Positions 35,497 to 44,084 of a stretch of 64,000 nucleotides of DNA are shown here, one piece after another. The DNA comes from Nibribacter ruber (GTDB lineage: Bacteria; Bacteroidota; Bacteroidia; Cytophagales; Hymenobacteraceae). The translations under genes and the position numbers were made by a program. Each line of letters starts with the position of its first letter. Within the stretch, counting starts at the first letter, position 1. The stretch is taken from assembly GCF_009913235.1 (NCBI RefSeq), contig NZ_CP047897.1:868001-932000 (forward strand). Direction: 5' to 3'. Under the pieces are notes generated by a model that saw nothing but the letters and a program-made list of their open reading frames with translations, was not told the DNA's origin and did no database searches.

Positions 35497-35531
35497 TTGT
35501 TAGTACATCGAACTAATTTTTTGTAATTTTG
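35497..35531 (+). promoter_or_regulatory. Promoter of the DUF1573 gene
   Basis: TTGT at 35497-35500 and TAATTTTG at 35524-35531 resemble the Bacteroidota minus-33 and minus-7 boxes, with a 23-base spacer. The start codon is 47 bases downstream. Confidence 0.5.
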
Positions 35532-35578
35532 TTCTGCCCATAACAAGGCCTCTTAAAGGAACTTAACGATCATTTACT

Positions 35579-36361
35579 ATGAAGAAAATCTATCTTTTTC
35601 TGGCGCTGGCACTGGTAGTGCTGTCTCAGGGTGTAGCTGCTGCTCAAGGTGTATTGACCTTTGAAAAAGAAACCCATGACTTTGGAACCATCAAAGAAGG
35701 CGGCGTGGCCACCTATGAGTTCAAAGTGAAGAACACGGGCAATGCTCCGGTGATTATTAGCCACGTACAGGCTTCTTGCGGTTGCACCACGCCTGAGTGG
35801 TCAAAAGAGCCCATTGCCCCGGGTGCCACCAGCGTCATCAAGGCTGGTTACAACACAGTGGGCCGTCCGGGTGCCTTTAACAAGGCCCTGACCATTACGT
35901 CTAACTCTACTCAGGAGACCCAGATGCTGTTCATCAAAGGAACGGTGACGAGCGCCCCGGCTGCCCCGGCCCATACGCCTGAGCAATTGGCCGCCTCGCC
36001 AAAAATTGAGCTGACCAGCTCAACGTATGACTTCGGGAAGGTGGAAAAAGGCCAGAAAGTGACGGCCAAATTCACTTTGAAAAACACCGGAAAACAGGAT
36101 TTAAACGTATCTGGCCTACAAACGGCCTGCAATTGCGTAACCTATAAACTGTCTCCGGCGGTAGTAAAGCCAGGACAATCTGCCAAGTTGGAACTAACTT
36201 ACAACCCGCAGGTGTTGCAAGACAGAATAGAGACGGTAACATTAGCTTCTAATGACATCACCGGCTCGGCCACCAGCCTTACCCTTAAGGCCAAAGTGGT
36301 GGAAAGCTTAGCAAAGCAAAGCGCAGTTAAGATTAACAAGGGCAGCGTCCCTTTTAAATAG
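35579..36361 (+). CDS. Secreted protein with two DUF1573 domains
   Basis: The 260-residue protein has a signal peptide (MKKIYLFLALALVVLSQGVA) and two Ig-like DUF1573 repeats. Repeat one is about residues 25-125 (THDFGTIKEGGVATYEFKVK, VQASCGCTTPEWS); repeat two is about 140-245 (TYDFGKVEKGQKVTAKFTLK, TACNCVTYKLSP). The C-G-C and C-N-C cysteines are the family mark. They are periplasmic or surface proteins of Bacteroidota with no settled role. A good terminator follows. Confidence 0.92.
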   Translation: MKKIYLFLALALVVLSQGVAAAQGVLTFEKETHDFGTIKEGGVATYEFKVKNTGNAPVIISHVQASCGCTTPEWSKEPIAPGATSVIKAGYNTVGRPGAFNKALTITSNSTQETQMLFIKGTVTSAPAAPAHTPEQLAASPKIELTSSTYDFGKVEKGQKVTAKFTLKNTGKQDLNVSGLQTACNCVTYKLSPAVVKPGQSAKLELTYNPQVLQDRIETVTLASNDITGSATSLTLKAKVVESLAKQSAVKINKGSVPFK

Positions 36362-36389
36362 TTTTTTCATAGTTTTATTTTGTACTAAT

Positions 36390-36417
36390 GGCAAGGATTC
36401 AATCCTTGCCTTTTTTT
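36390..36417 (+). terminator. Terminator of the DUF1573 gene
   Basis: GGCAAGGAT pairs with ATCCTTGCC around a short loop, followed by a run of seven Ts. Confidence 0.9.
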
Positions 36418-36431
36418 ATTTAACCCCAATC

Positions 36432-36469
36432 CGTTTTTGGCCTGTTTTTAGGGAATTAGCCTAAAAACG
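36432..36469. repeat. Dispersed palindrome, copy 14
   Basis: Core CGTTTTTGGCCTG ... TTAGCCTAAAAACG with inner mismatches. It lies 15 bases after the DUF1573 terminator and before the alanine dehydrogenase promoter. Confidence 0.8.
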
Positions 36470-36508
36470 ACGGTTAAAATTTTAAACTGCTATTAAATGG
36501 GCGGTTAC

Positions 36509-36541
36509 TTGCAAAATTGCTAGTGGGTTGGCGTATATTTG
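36509..36541 (+). promoter_or_regulatory. Promoter of alanine dehydrogenase
   Basis: TTGC at 36509-36512 and TATATTTG at 36534-36541 with a 21-base spacer. The ATG is 35 bases downstream. Confidence 0.55.
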
Positions 36542-36575
36542 CCCGCAAATTCTACATCTTTTAATTTTTCATATA

Positions 36576-37691
36576 ATGATTATAGGTCTTCCAAAGGAGA
36601 TTAAAAACAACGAAAACCGCGTAGCCCTTACCCCGGGCGGCGTGGCAGAGTTTGTTAAAAATGGCCACACCGTGTACGTACAAGCTACGGCTGGTGAGGG
36701 AAGCGGCTTCTCAAATGAAGAGTACGTAGGCGCCGGTGCCACCATTCTTCCAACCATTGAAGAAGTGTACGCCATCGCGGAGATGATTGTGAAAGTAAAA
36801 GAGCCGATTGAGCAGGAATACAGCCTGATCAAAGAAGGCCAGTTGCTGTTCACGTATTTCCACTTTGCCTCTTATGAGCCATTGACGCACGCCATGATTG
36901 AGCGTAAGGCAACGTGTTTGGCCTACGAAACCGTTGAGTTGAAGGACCGTTCTTTGCCGTTGTTGATTCCAATGAGCGAAGTGGCCGGCCGCATGGCTCC
37001 GCAGGAAGGCGCAAAATACCTGGAGAAACCATTGAAAGGCCGCGGCATCTTGCTAGGCGGCGTACCAGGCGTTCCTCCTGCCAATGTATTGGTATTGGGC
37101 GGTGGTATTGTGGGTACTCAGGCAGCTAAGATTGCTGCTGGCTTTGGCGCCCGCGTGACCATCATGGACATTAGCTTGAAGCGTCTGCGTGAACTGGATG
37201 ACTTCATGCCAGCCAACGTGACCACGGTGATGTCTAACCACTACAACATCAAAGAAGCCATCAAAACCGCTGATTTGATCATTGGTGCCGTATTGATCCC
37301 AGGCGCGAAGGCTCCTCACTTGATCACCCGTGACATGTTGAAAGACATGAAGCCAGGCACCGTACTCGTGGACGTAGCCGTTGACCAAGGCGGTTGCATT
37401 GAAACGTGTAAGCCTACCACCCATGAGAACCCCACCTTCATCATTGACGACGTGGTGCATTATTGCGTAGCCAACATGCCAGGTGCGGTTCCTTACACCT
37501 CTACCCTAGCCTTGACCAACGCTACCTTGCCATATGCCATCTTGCTTGCCAACAAAGGCTGGAAGCAGGCATGCCAGGAGCGCGACGAGCTGAAACTAGG
37601 TTTGAACGTGGTGGATGGGAAAGTAGTATATCCAGGTGTGGCTGAGGCCTTCAATCTCCCTCTGGTGAATGTAGCAGATGTTCTAGCGTAA
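36576..37691 (+). CDS. ald: Alanine dehydrogenase
   Basis: The 371-residue enzyme catalyses NAD-dependent interconversion of alanine with pyruvate and ammonia. Motifs in order are [32 protein letters not shown] (substrate lysine), LFTYFHFAS with the catalytic histidine, [19 protein letters not shown] for NAD, and [19 protein letters not shown] ... [16 protein letters not shown] 36576 is chosen because the transcript predicted from the TATATTTG box starts after the upstream in-frame start at 36528. It is followed by a strong terminator and is a single-gene unit. Confidence 0.96.
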   Translation: MIIGLPKEIKNNENRVALTPGGVAEFVKNGHTVYVQATAGEGSGFSNEEYVGAGATILPTIEEVYAIAEMIVKVKEPIEQEYSLIKEGQLLFTYFHFASYEPLTHAMIERKATCLAYETVELKDRSLPLLIPMSEVAGRMAPQEGAKYLEKPLKGRGILLGGVPGVPPANVLVLGGGIVGTQAAKIAAGFGARVTIMDISLKRLRELDDFMPANVTTVMSNHYNIKEAIKTADLIIGAVLIPGAKAPHLITRDMLKDMKPGTVLVDVAVDQGGCIETCKPTTHENPTFIIDDVVHYCVANMPGAVPYTSTLALTNATLPYAILLANKGWKQACQERDELKLGLNVVDGKVVYPGVAEAFNLPLVNVADVLA

Positions 37692-37711
37692 GCTGATCAA
37701 CCATAACTTGG

Positions 37712-37745
37712 AAGCGCCTCCTGATGCAAATCAGGAGGCGCTTTT
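37712..37745 (+). terminator. Terminator of alanine dehydrogenase
   Basis: AAGCGCCTCCTGAT pairs with ATCAGGAGGCGCTT around GCAA, followed by TTGTTTATT. Confidence 0.9.
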
Positions 37746-37764
37746 GTTTATTAAGGAATTAAGC

Positions 37765-37813
37765 TGATTTTGGTTTGTTTTTTTATTGTTTTCCAGGAAA
37801 GAGGCGAAAAACG
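37765..37813. repeat. Dispersed palindrome, copy 15 (degenerate)
   Basis: The right half (GTTTTCCAGGAAAGAGGCGAAAAACG) is recognisable, while the left half is disrupted by an extra T-rich stretch. It looks like an old or decayed copy. Confidence 0.5.
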
Positions 37814-37819
37814 ATTTTC

Positions 37820-38580
37820 TTTTTTTTCCCTTGTATTTTGAAGATTGGGACTCAGCCCTCTGAAAGATTTCCTTTTGCTGGGGTTGATAATCTTTGCCAC
37901 TTCCGTGGTTTATGTGCTCACCTACTTATCCTCCTGCAATTGCCATCGCCCGCCGTTGTTGGTGTTCTCATCAACGACCAAGACTACTTCTCCAGTAGTT
38001 AATATGTTCCCTGTTGCCGGCAGTGCACTTCCGTTGGCCTTTCCTTCGTAGTTTCCGCCTGTTCCGGAGCGCACTCACTGCCTTGTTTCATTGTGTCTGC
38101 TAAGCGCTCACGGCCGCGGGGCCACGTCCTGTCCCTTCGCGCTGCTGTTGTTTGTGGGACTTTGTCCCTGCCGCCGCTGCCCGCGGCGCACAAACACCAG
38201 AGGCGCTCAGGACCAGGACTGGCTTGGGTCCCAGTTCTGCTTTTGTAGGATGCTTGGTTCGCTTGTTGCTGGCAATTGCGGTTCCTGTCGCTGCAGAGGC
38301 ATGCGTGCCAAGGCACGGTTTTACTTATCTGATTTCCCGCGTCTGGTTCAAGCTTATAACCTGGACCCACCGTGGCGGGCAGTCTGAGGCTGCCCTGGGT
38401 ATCAGCCTCCCACCTCTTTCGCTGGGGAACCGGTGCATCATCCTTCGCCAAGTGCGGATTCCCCCTTAGAGGGGGGCGAGGGGGGTGTTTACACCTGTAG
38501 AAAAAAGCTCCCCGCCAGTTTAGTGAAGTTGGAATGATAAATACTGCAGAATAAGTCGATACGTATAGCAATTAACTAAA
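37820..38580. other. Gene-poor region with a GC-rich block
   Basis: No convincing gene is seen in about 760 bases. From about 38040 to 38490 the DNA is more GC-rich than its surroundings, and ends in runs of C and G near 38459-38486 (CCCCCTTAGAGGGGGG, then GAGGGGGGTG). Open frames exist on both strands, the longest on the minus strand at 37999-38571, but their composition (Arg, Pro, Cys, Gly-rich, without hydrophobic pattern) looks non-coding. A short frame at 37845-38051 has one hydrophobic stretch (FLLLGLIIFATSVVYVLTYL) but starts with TTG; I do not call it. Confidence 0.5.
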
Positions 38581-38626
38581 CCCACAGTTTTTAGCCCGTT
38601 TTCCAGAAAATACGCTAAAAACGGGG
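38581..38626. repeat. Dispersed palindrome, copy 16
   Basis: CCC-A-CAGTTTTTAGCC pairs imperfectly with GCTAAAAACGGGG. It ends 12 bases from the stop of the HsdR-N protein gene. Confidence 0.75.
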
Positions 38627-38637
38627 AGAATGTCAGC

Positions 38638-39111
38638 CTACCGGGATGCTTCCCATTGAAGTTGGAGCTGGGCGAAGGTTGGTAAGGTTTCTAAAGATGA
38701 AAGACTGATGCCGTCTGGACCTACTTGCCAGCAGTAATGCTGGAGGCCGTTACTGAGGAAAAGAAAAGGAGCCTGAATGGTTTGGTTGTAGACGGCAGCC
38801 TGCTGCACCGTGGTGGACGTGAGTGGTACGTGCGGAGCTTTGCATTCTACCAGCAAAAGAGCCGTCCCTTCATGGCTGTAGATGCAGAGGTCGGTGCGCT
38901 TTTGAAGGGTGTTGTAGGTGGTTCCGCGCTCTACGCCCATCAGGCTGAGCGGGTAAGCGAGGTGCTTATGGAGGAAATGGATGACATGCTGCCGTACCCA
39001 CTCTTCAGGGGTTAAGACCAGCCATTTCTTGCGTACTACATCGTATATACAGGTTTTCCCTCCAGAATCCTTAAGTTTGTAGTCAAACGCCGGTAAAGTC
39101 AACTGCTCCAT
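38638..39111 (-). CDS. Type I restriction HsdR N-terminal-domain protein
   Basis: The 157-residue protein consists only of the PD-(D/E)xK nuclease-like N-terminal domain of HsdR: YDVVRKKWLVLTPEEWVRQH, the active-site aspartate in LQKRTDLCIYS, then ALLLVECKAPHVPLT with the E-x-K pair, and QAAVYNQTIQAPFLFLSNG. No helicase domain, HsdM or HsdS gene is present. Single-domain proteins of this kind are widespread in Bacteroidota and may be DNA-repair or housekeeping nucleases rather than restriction enzymes; the true role is unknown. Confidence 0.9.
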   Translation of the reverse strand: MEQLTLPAFDYKLKDSGGKTCIYDVVRKKWLVLTPEEWVRQHVIHFLHKHLAYPLSLMGVERGTTYNTLQKRTDLCIYSHEGTALLLVECKAPHVPLTSTTVQQAAVYNQTIQAPFLFLSNGLQHYCWQVGPDGISLSSLETLPTFAQLQLQWEASR

Positions 39112-39139
39112 CCCTCAAAGATAGCATTTGTTGAGATTC

Positions 39140-39179
39140 CGTTTATCGGCTGTTTTCCTGGAATTAAGCAAAAAACAAC
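39140..39179. repeat. Dispersed palindrome, copy 17 (degenerate)
   Basis: CGTTTATCGGCTGTTTTCC and GGAATTAAGCAAAAAACAAC preserve the layout, but the arms pair poorly. The following start codon is two bases after it, so it forms the leader of the AMP nucleosidase message. Confidence 0.55.
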
Positions 39180-39181
39180 CT

Positions 39182-39952
39182 ATGAAGACAAAAGAAGAAA
39201 TTGTAGAGAACTGGCTGCCCCGCTATACCGGCAGGCCCTTAAACGAGTTTGGCGAGTACATCCTCCTGACCAACTTCCTCAACTACGTGGTGATGTTCTC
39301 TGAGCAGTTCGGCGTGGAAATGAAAGGCCAGGACAAGCCCATGCAGACCGCCACGGCTGAGAACATTACCATCATCAACTTCGGGATGGGAAGCGCCATG
39401 GCTGCCACGGTGATGGATTTGCTTTCTGCCATTAAGCCGAAGGCTGCTCTTTTCCTGGGCAAATGCGGTGGCTTGAAGAAAGCCAAACTAGGCGATTTGA
39501 TTTTGCCTATTGCGGCCATCAGAGGCGAGGGAACGTCCAATGACTACCTTCCACCTGAAATTCCGGCCCTGCCTTCGTTCCGTTTGCAGCGCGCGGTTTC
39601 TTCCATGATCAAAAAGCACGAACTGGACTATTGGACCGGCACCGTATACACCACCAACCGCCGCGTATGGGAGCACGATGAGAAGTTCAAGGAATACCTG
39701 CGTTCTATCAGAGCCTTGGGCGTGGACATGGAAACGGCTACCATTTTTGTGGTGGGCTTCATCAATGAAATTCCGCACGGAGCGTTGTTGCTGGTGTCTG
39801 ACAACCCAATGACGCCAGACGGCGTGAAAACCTCTGAAAGTGACCTGCGCGTGACCGCCGACTATGTGACCAAGCACTTACAGATAGGCATTGACTCTTT
39901 GTTGGAGCTTAGAGACTCAGGCGAGTCTGTGAAACACTTGCGCTATGACTAA
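39182..39952 (+). CDS. amn: AMP nucleosidase
   Basis: The 256-residue enzyme matches the short Bacteroidota AMP nucleosidase family, which splits AMP into adenine and ribose-5-phosphate. It has a nucleoside-phosphorylase-like fold: ITIINFGMGSAMAATVMD, ALFLGKCGGLKKAKLGDLI, GVDMETATIFVVGF and LLVSDNPMTPDGVK. ATG 39182 (MKTKEEIVENWLPRY) is used; an upstream in-frame start lies in the degenerate palindrome. It overlaps the amidohydrolase gene by eight bases, which suggests co-translation. Confidence 0.92.
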   Translation: MKTKEEIVENWLPRYTGRPLNEFGEYILLTNFLNYVVMFSEQFGVEMKGQDKPMQTATAENITIINFGMGSAMAATVMDLLSAIKPKAALFLGKCGGLKKAKLGDLILPIAAIRGEGTSNDYLPPEIPALPSFRLQRAVSSMIKKHELDYWTGTVYTTNRRVWEHDEKFKEYLRSIRALGVDMETATIFVVGFINEIPHGALLLVSDNPMTPDGVKTSESDLRVTADYVTKHLQIGIDSLLELRDSGESVKHLRYD

Positions 39953-41603
39953 GAAGATTTCACACTGGGGCCTGGGGGTCCTGCTGTGCGCCTCCCTCCT
40001 GTCCAGCTGCCAACGCAACGCAGGTGACCAGGCAGATTTGCTGGTGTACAATGCCAACGTGTATACCGTAGATGACCAGTTTGCCAAGGCGGAGGCTATT
40101 GCGGTAAAAGACGGAAAGATTTTGGCCGTGGGCACCACTAACGACCTCCGGAAGAAATACAAGGCCACCGAAGAGGTAGATGCTCAGGGCAAATCTCTGT
40201 ACCCGGGCTTCATTGATGCGCATGCCCACTTTGTAGGCTATGCTACCAACCAGCGCGAAGCAGACCTGGTGGGCACCACTTCTTTTGCTGAGGTTGTGCA
40301 GCGCCTGCAGGCCCACAGAAAAGAATATCCATCGTCGGCGTGGTTAACCGGCAGAGGCTGGGATCAGAACGACTGGCAGGTTAAGCAGTTTCCTACCAAA
40401 GACACGCTGGACAAGCTTTTCCCTGACACGCCGGTCATTATTGAGCGCGTAGACGGCCACGCCTCCCTGGCTAATCAAAAGGCTTTGGATCTGGCGGGCA
40501 TTACCACGTCAACGCCTGTGCAGGGTGGCAAGATTGAGCAGCAGAACGGCAAGCTCACTGGTATTTTGGTAGACCGCGCCGCAGACCAGGTGGTGGCTAA
40601 AATCCCTACGCCTACTGTGGCAGAATACACGCAGGTGTTAAAAGAGGCTGAGCAGAATCTCTTTGCCGTTGGCTTGACGTCTGTGGTAGACGCTGGCTTG
40701 CCTAAATCTGCGGTGAACCTGATTGACTCGCTGCAAAAGAAAAACGAGTTGAAGATACGGGTGTACGCCATGCTCAACCCGTCCAAAGAGAACCGAGACC
40801 ATTATTTTAAGAGCGGCCCGTACAGCACAGACCGTTTAACGGTGAAGGCATTTAAGGTATATGCAGACGGCGCCCTGGGCTCCCGTGGCGCCTGTCTGTT
40901 GCATCCGTACACAGACCGCCCCGGTGAGACAGGATTCTTGTTACAAACCGTGCAGGAGTACAAAGACCTGGCGGCTGAGATTTACAAGACAGATTTCCAG
41001 ATGAACACCCACGCCATCGGGGATTCTGCCAACCGCGTCATTTTGCAGATTTACGGCAATCTGCTCAAAGGCAAGAATGACCGCCGCTGGCGCATTGAGC
41101 ACGCGCAGGTGGTCAACCCAGTGGATGTGCCTTTGTTTGGCAAGTATAGCATTCTGCCATCGGTGCAGCCAACGCACGCAACATCAGACATGTACTGGGC
41201 CGGGGAGCGCTTGGGCATGGATAGGTTGAAACACGCCTATGCTTTCAAGGCGCTGTTACAGCAGAACAACATGATTCCGCTGGGTTCAGACTTTCCGGTG
41301 GAGCACATCAATCCCTTGTATGGTTTCCATGCGGCAGTGGCCCGCCAAGACGCTAAAAACTACCCTAAAGGCGGCTTCCAGATGGATAATGCCCTGACCA
41401 GGGAAGAAGCTTTGCGAGGCACCACTATTTGGGCCGCGTTCGCTAACTTTGAGGAAAAACAGAAAGGCAGCCTGGAACCAGGTAAGGTAGCCGACTTTGT
41501 GATTCTGGAGAAGGACATCATGACGGTGGCCCCAGAAGAACTGAGAGATGTGAAAGTGCTTTCTACGTATGTAAACGGAGAGAAAGTCTACGGCAAGAAG
41601 TAG
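39945..41603 (+). CDS. YtcJ-like amidohydrolase lipoprotein
   Basis: The 552-residue metal-dependent hydrolase is of the amidohydrolase 3 group. A lipoprotein signal (lipobox LLSSC, Cys at residue 22) places it in the periplasm or outer membrane. Motifs are ADLLVYNANVYTVDD for the N-terminal sandwich, GFIDAHAHFVGYA (metal histidines), MNTHAIGDSANRVIL, WRIEHAQVV, IPLGSDFPVEHINP and the closing GSLEPGKVADFVILEKD. Substrates of this group are mostly unknown. It overlaps the AMP nucleosidase gene, but a functional link between a cytoplasmic and an exported enzyme is not obvious. Confidence 0.92.
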   Translation: MTKKISHWGLGVLLCASLLSSCQRNAGDQADLLVYNANVYTVDDQFAKAEAIAVKDGKILAVGTTNDLRKKYKATEEVDAQGKSLYPGFIDAHAHFVGYATNQREADLVGTTSFAEVVQRLQAHRKEYPSSAWLTGRGWDQNDWQVKQFPTKDTLDKLFPDTPVIIERVDGHASLANQKALDLAGITTSTPVQGGKIEQQNGKLTGILVDRAADQVVAKIPTPTVAEYTQVLKEAEQNLFAVGLTSVVDAGLPKSAVNLIDSLQKKNELKIRVYAMLNPSKENRDHYFKSGPYSTDRLTVKAFKVYADGALGSRGACLLHPYTDRPGETGFLLQTVQEYKDLAAEIYKTDFQMNTHAIGDSANRVILQIYGNLLKGKNDRRWRIEHAQVVNPVDVPLFGKYSILPSVQPTHATSDMYWAGERLGMDRLKHAYAFKALLQQNNMIPLGSDFPVEHINPLYGFHAAVARQDAKNYPKGGFQMDNALTREEALRGTTIWAAFANFEEKQKGSLEPGKVADFVILEKDIMTVAPEELRDVKVLSTYVNGEKVYGKK

Positions 41604-41606
41604 TAC

Positions 41607-41644
41607 CGTTTTTCACCTGTTTTCCAGAAAATAAGCCAAAAACG
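41607..41644. repeat. Dispersed palindrome, copy 18
   Basis: CGTTTTTCACCTGTTTTCC with right arm GAAAATAAGCCAAAAACG. Its right end is also the left arm of the adjoining terminator, so the two hairpins exclude each other. Confidence 0.8.
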
Positions 41645-41671
41645 CCAACCTCTACCGGTTGGCGTTTTTAT
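41637..41671 (+). terminator. Terminator of the amn/amidohydrolase unit
   Basis: AAAAACGCCAACC pairs with GGTTGGCGTTTTT, followed by ATTTTA. It shares its left arm with palindrome copy 18. Confidence 0.85.
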
Positions 41672-41874
41672 TTTAGTTTAATTCGGCCTTAGAATTTCAT
41701 GTTGTAATCGGCGGATAATTTGTCCTCGTTTTTTTGGATAGACATGCGGTTGAATCTGGAATGCGTAAGGACACCAGAGGATATATGCTCTATGAAGATG
41801 TCAACAAATTGAACCTGGACAATTATACTTTTTAAGTTCGCTTTCGAGGAGATTCACTTAAAGTTAGATACAAA

Positions 41875-41928
41875 ACAGCCTCTGTTTTTGGCCTATTTTC
41901 TGAGAAATAGGCCAAAAACAGAGGCTGT
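41875..41928. repeat. Dispersed palindrome, copy 19
   Basis: The private arms ACAGCCT / AGGCTGT extend CTGTTTTTGGCC / GGCCAAAAACAG; the arms are nearly perfect over 26 bp. It is next to the stop of the transporter gene on the minus strand. Confidence 0.9.
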
Positions 41929-41945
41929 CCCATTGAAGGAAGCTC

Positions 41946-43265
41946 TTACGCTATGGCAGGCACAGGTTCTTCCTCGCCAGAGAGCTTCCGGCTTTTGATG
42001 GTAAGCAGGATGATGAGGCCAATCACAAAGAAGACCAACAAGGTGAGGATGCTGTTGCGCATGGACCCGAAAATCTGCTGCGTCACGCCGAAGGCTAAAC
42101 TTCCCATGGCCAACCCTACCTTGTCGCAGATGTCATAGAAACTGAAGTAAGAGGCGTGGTCGGTAGTTTCGGGGAGCAATTTGCTGTAGGTAGACCTGGA
42201 CAGGGACTGAATGCCGCCCATCACCGCGCCCACCACAAAGGCCAACACATAATACTGCGTGCCAGTCGTCACAAAGTACGCGCCTACCGTGATTCCCACC
42301 CAAATAATGACCGTGATGGCAATGGCCTTAATGTTCCCAATCCTGCCAGACAGCCATGCAAAGAAATACGCGCCCCCAATGGCTACGGCCTGAATGATGA
42401 GCAACACCGTGATTAAGGAAGAATCAGGGAGGTTCAGTTCTTTGGAGCCAAACAGAGAAGCCACATACATAACCGTCTGCACGCCCATATTATAAAAGAA
42501 GAAGGCCAGCAAAAACCGCTTCAGCAAAGGAAGGTGCTTTAACTGTCGCACTACCAAACCCAGCTCTTTAAAACCGTTCAGCAAGAAATTACCTTTGCTT
42601 TCTCTCTGATAGGGATTGTGAGGCAGGTAGGCAAATGAGTATTGCGCGAAGCCAAACCACCAGAGTCCGGTCATCAGGAAGGAGATTCTAGCGGGCAAGG
42701 CAGAGTCCGTAATGCCTATCTTTTCTGGAAATAGCACTAATACCAGGGAAACGATCAGCAGAATCATGCTACCAATGTACCCTAAGGAGAAACCCCGCGC
42801 ACTAAGCTTATCAAACTGGTCTTCGGTGGCAATCTCTGGCAGGTAAGCATTGTAAAATACAATACTGCCGCTGTAGCCAATGGCCGCAATCATGAACAAC
42901 AGCACAGAAATGGAGAACGTCTGCTCCGTGAAAAAGAACAGCCCCATGCACGCAAAAGACCCCATATAGGCAAAAAAGCGCATGAAGGACTTCTTGTTTC
43001 CGCCGGAGTCTGCCAATGCCGTCAGCAATGGGCTTAAAAAAGCGATGATTAGAAATGCCCCCGTCAAGGCGTAGCTGTACAGCACCGAGGCAGAAATATC
43101 CCAGCCAAAAAAGCTCACCTGGTCTCCGTTGTCCTTTTTAGTGAGGGCCACGTAGTAAATAGGGAAAATGGCGGTGGTAATCACCAATGAGTACACTGAG
43201 TTAGCCCAGTCATAAAAGCACCAGGCCCGCAGAATCTTTGGGTCGTTTTTAATGAGTTTCTCCAT
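41946..43265 (-). CDS. MFS transporter, UMF1/Atg22-like
   Basis: The 439-residue inner-membrane protein of about 12 spans starts with the UMF1 signature ILRAWCFYDWANSVYSLVIT. Further marks are LSPLLTALADSGGNKKSFM, VFYNAYLPEIATEDQFDKLS ARGFSLGYIG, SLFGSKELNLPDS and MGGIQSLSRSTYSKLLPE, all typical of this branch of the major facilitator superfamily. Transported compounds are unknown; the yeast relative exports amino acids from vacuoles. It is a single gene, divergent from the sigma factor operon. Confidence 0.92.
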   Translation of the reverse strand: MEKLIKNDPKILRAWCFYDWANSVYSLVITTAIFPIYYVALTKKDNGDQVSFFGWDISASVLYSYALTGAFLIIAFLSPLLTALADSGGNKKSFMRFFAYMGSFACMGLFFFTEQTFSISVLLFMIAAIGYSGSIVFYNAYLPEIATEDQFDKLSARGFSLGYIGSMILLIVSLVLVLFPEKIGITDSALPARISFLMTGLWWFGFAQYSFAYLPHNPYQRESKGNFLLNGFKELGLVVRQLKHLPLLKRFLLAFFFYNMGVQTVMYVASLFGSKELNLPDSSLITVLLIIQAVAIGGAYFFAWLSGRIGNIKAIAITVIIWVGITVGAYFVTTGTQYYVLAFVVGAVMGGIQSLSRSTYSKLLPETTDHASYFSFYDICDKVGLAMGSLAFGVTQQIFGSMRNSILTLLVFFVIGLIILLTIKSRKLSGEEEPVPAIA

Positions 43266-43383
43266 AAGGTAAAGGCAGGCAGGTTGAGGCCGCTTTTGTA
43301 AGGCTAGTTACGGAAAATCTTTCTTTAAACAGCCAAGTCTGTGATTTTAGAGTCACAAAAGTAGGAACCCTCTGCGCTTCTTT

Positions 43384-43391
43384 TATCTTTG
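43384..43391 (+). promoter_or_regulatory. Minus-7 box of the sigma factor operon
   Basis: TATCTTTG matches TAnnTTTG exactly and lies 16 bases before the start codon. I see no clear minus-33 TTTG at the expected distance. Confidence 0.45.
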
Positions 43392-43407
43392 CAAGCTACT
43401 TTAAATC

Positions 43408-43995
43408 ATGCCACTTATGGGTTCACCTGCACCAAGCCCAGACCAGGACTTACACCTTCTGCTCAAAACCAATGAGGCTTTGTTCATGGAGAAGCTCTTT
43501 AAGGAGTACTATGGCCTATTGTGCCGTACGGCCCTACGGTTTACCAAGGACACAGAAGCCGCTGAAGACCTTGTGCAGGAGGTTTTCTGCAAGATATGGC
43601 AGAACCGTGAGGTACTGGAGGTCACCACCTCGTACAAGGCCTATCTGGTAAGGTCTGTTACCAATCAATCCCTCAACTACTTAGAAAAGCAAAAACGCCT
43701 GGTGCTCACAGAAGATACCTCGCCGTTTGAAGAAGCCTTTTCTGCCAATACCACCATGGACCTATTGGAAGGCGCCGAGATGGAAACCAAGGTGCAGCAG
43801 GCCCTGGCCGCCTTGCCTCCCCAGTGCCGGCTTATCTTTGAAATGAGCCGCTTTGAGGAACTGACCTACAAAGAGATAGCCGAGACGCTGGAAATTTCCC
43901 CTAAGACCGTTGAGAACCAAATGGGCAAGGCCCTGCGCATTCTGCGCGAGCGCCTGCTGGGCCTTCTGGTATTGTTCTACTTTTTAGGTGGTTAA
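43408..43995 (+). CDS. ECF sigma factor
   Basis: The 195-residue RNA polymerase sigma-70 factor has region 2, about residues 25-90 (MEKLFKEYYGLLCRTALRF, AAEDLVQEVFCKIWQNRE), and region 4, about 130-185 (ALAALPPQCRLIFEMSRFEE, LTYKEIAETLEISPKTVENQ). The region 4 wording is that of the Bacteroidota FecI-like groups paired with FecR anti-sigma factors, and the next gene is exactly that. It probably directs transcription of the downstream receptor genes in response to a surface signal. A second ATG at 43417 is also possible as the start. Confidence 0.93.
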   Translation: MPLMGSPAPSPDQDLHLLLKTNEALFMEKLFKEYYGLLCRTALRFTKDTEAAEDLVQEVFCKIWQNREVLEVTTSYKAYLVRSVTNQSLNYLEKQKRLVLTEDTSPFEEAFSANTTMDLLEGAEMETKVQQALAALPPQCRLIFEMSRFEELTYKEIAETLEISPKTVENQMGKALRILRERLLGLLVLFYFLGG

Positions 43996-44084
43996 ACTGC
44001 TGTACCTACCTGGGTTAGCAATAAAATAATATTTTTTCATTTGAGGATAGGGGTGCCCCTTACTTCATCTGTCTTACAAGCAAC

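Larger units (their letters stand above)
41604..41945. other. Intergenic region with two palindromes, a terminator and a possible gene relic
   Basis: This 342-base gap holds palindrome copies 18 and 19 and a terminator. Between them, about 41689-41833, both strands can be read for some 40 codons with protein-like composition (minus strand ending SADYNMKF; plus strand ending NKLNLDNYTF). This could be the tail of a lost gene, but no family is recognisable. Confidence 0.4.

Noticed and set aside
37999-38571. 190-codon minus-strand frame in the GC-rich block
   Set aside because: Rich in Arg, Pro, Gly and Cys, without hydrophobic core pattern or domain; open frames also exist on the other strand, as expected for GC-rich non-coding DNA.
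38638-39111. A type I restriction system
   Set aside because: Only the HsdR N-terminal domain is present; no helicase part, methylase or specificity gene is near.
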